Below are positions 6,356-7,237 of a stretch of DNA of 7,237 bases, piece by piece. The notes under the pieces are model-generated. The model had not been told where the DNA came from. It did no database searches and saw nothing but the letters and a program-made list of their open reading frames with translations. A program made the position numbers and the translations under genes. How positions within the stretch are numbered: the stretch's first letter is position 1; the number at the start of each line of letters is the position of its first letter. Source of the stretch: Thermus kawarayensis JCM 12314 (GTDB taxonomy: Bacteria > Deinococcota > Deinococci > Deinococcales > Thermaceae). Location: assembly GCA_001311545.1 (NCBI GenBank), contig BBBL01000074.1, positions 1 through 7,237 of the forward strand, given 5' to 3'.

Positions 6356-6494
6356 CGGGGCATGGTGGGAAGCGGCCTCCTAACCGCCCCGCCCGGGCTT
6401 TCGCCGCGGGGGGGGCTCCGCAAAGCGTTTCCCCACGCCCCAGGCGGGAGGCTACAGGCCGGGGAATCCCCGCAGGTCCCGGGGGGCTTAGGCC
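6353..6494 (+). other. GC-rich intergenic spacer with inverted repeats, no convincing gene
   Basis: I find no gene here. The two open plus frames are Gly/Pro/Arg/Ala-rich without recognisable sequence; one ends in a TGA overlapping the bshA GTG. The stretch has pairing potential: CCCCGC (6387-6392) with GCGGGG (6406-6411), GCCT (6375-6378) with AGGC (6449-6452), and a perfect inverted repeat at 6460-6472. An eight-base G run lies at 6408-6415. It may be a structured leader of bshA or a weak terminator for the permease gene; no U run follows the hairpins. Confidence 0.35.
6460..6472. repeat. Short perfect inverted repeat upstream of bshA
   Basis: CGGGGA and TCCCCG flank a single central A, 22 bases before the bshA start. 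It could be an operator or a small hairpin, but short palindromes are frequent in DNA of this composition. Confidence 0.25.
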
Positions 6495-7237
6495 GTGAGG
6501 CCCTTGCGCCTGGGCCTGGTGGCCTACCCAGGCCTCGGGGGAAGCGGTATCGTGGCCACGGAGCTGGCGGACAGGCTGGCCCGGCTGGGGCACCAAGTCT
6601 ACCTCTTCGCCACCGAAAGGCCCTTCCGCCTGGCCAAGGAAAGCCCGGTGGTCTACGTGCGTGGACCTGCCCTTTTACCCCGTTTTCCCGGGACCTCTCT
6701 ACACCCTCTCCTTGGCGGGGACCCTGGAGCAGGAAACCAAGCGCCTGGGCCTAGACCTCGTCCACACCCACTACGCCATCCCCCACGCCGCCTCGGCCTA
6801 CCTGGCCCTGGGCGAGGAGTTTCCCCTGGTGCACACCCTCCACGGCACGGACGTCTCCCTCCTGGGGATGGACCCCGCCTTCCACGGGCCCACCCGCCGG
6901 GCCCTGGCCAAGGCCCGGGCCACCACCGCCGTGAGCCGGGCCCTGGCTAAGGAGGCGGAAAGGGCCTTCGGGGTGCGCCCCAGGGTGATCCACAACGCCG
7001 TGGACCCGGAGCGCTTTTACCCGAGGCCGGAAAGAAAGCGCCTGTACGCGGAGGAAGGGGAGTTTCTCCTCGTCCACGCCTCCAACTTCCGGCCCATCAA
7101 GCGGGTGCCGGACCTGGTGCGGGCCTTCGCCAAGGTGCGGAGGAAGGCCAGGGCCAGGCTCCTCCTCCTGGGGAAGGGGCCGGAGGAGGCCGAGGCCAGG
7201 CGGGTGGCGGAGGAGCTTCAGGTGGCCCCCTGGGTCA
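6495..7237 (+). pseudogene. bshA: BshA-like glycosyltransferase (bacillithiol pathway), one frameshift, 3' end outside window
   Basis: BshA is a GT4-family enzyme that joins N-acetylglucosamine from UDP-GlcNAc to L-malate, the first step of bacillithiol synthesis in the cytoplasm. The N-terminal frame shows the nucleotide-sugar site LVAYPGLGGSGIVATELA and then RPFRLAKESPVVYV. The frame shifts at 6660 and resumes as VDLPFYPVFPGPLYTLSLAG, then HYAIPHAASAYLA, TLHGTDVSLLG, AVSRALAKEA, IHNAVDPERF and ASNFRPIKRVPDLVRAF. Each matches BshA landmarks as I remember them from Bacillus. About 248 of an expected 375-380 residues are present; the rest of the second Rossmann domain lies beyond 7237. The shift here is +1 or -2, unlike the -1 losses elsewhere; VYVRVDL would be restored by two more G's. 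The GTG at 6495 has a weak G-run site at 6481-6486. Bacillithiol is known from Deinococcus, so the gene fits the lineage. Confidence 0.85.

Noticed and set aside
6353..6494. Fluoride-type or cobalamin riboswitch before bshA, suggested by GGCATGG...CCTCCTAACCGCC.
   Set aside because: The second conserved half of either motif is absent, and the downstream gene does not fit.

Overview
The window looks like chromosomal DNA from Thermus or a close relative in Deinococcus-Thermus. Support: very high GC (most lines I counted by hand are 67-75%), G/C-rich third codon positions, TANNNT boxes 3-7 bases before start codons that lack a ribosome site (leaderless initiation), and a bacillithiol-type glycosyltransferase beside LptD/LptF-like envelope genes. 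The species cannot be fixed from sequence alone.

Layout. Bases 1-1274 (minus): a Wzx/RfbX-type polysaccharide flippase in three frames and clearly poorer in GC. 1279-1599 (minus): the two ends of a phosphohexomutase joined in frame with the catalytic middle missing. 1600-1730: divergent promoter region. 1740-2246 (plus): a small secreted protein, coupled by ATGA to an LptD/OstA-like outer-membrane protein (2243-3861, one frameshift). 3871-4633: a tail-anchored coiled-coil protein made of 16 eleven-residue repeats, broken by the same one-base loss in both copies of a 197-base duplication. 4647-5315 (minus): two overlapping unrecognised envelope-type genes. 5293-6352 (plus): an LptF/LptG-family permease lacking its N-terminus and broken by two one-base losses. 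6353-6494: GC-rich spacer without a convincing gene. 6495-7237: bshA, frameshifted and cut by the window edge.

How they fit together. The flippase and hexomutase belong to surface-polysaccharide synthesis. LptD, LptF, the secreted LptD partner and the two unknown periplasmic genes look like an outer-membrane glycolipid export set, notable in a genus described as lacking classical lipopolysaccharide. BshA is a separate thiol-metabolism gene.

Reading caution. At least eight breaks are single-base losses, mostly in G/C runs, and two more sites look like deletions (inside the hexomutase, and at about 5290-5302 where two divergent genes both lose their 5' ends). This fits deletion-prone sequencing or consensus errors at least as well as true gene decay, so 'pseudogene' below means only that the sequence as given does not encode the full product.
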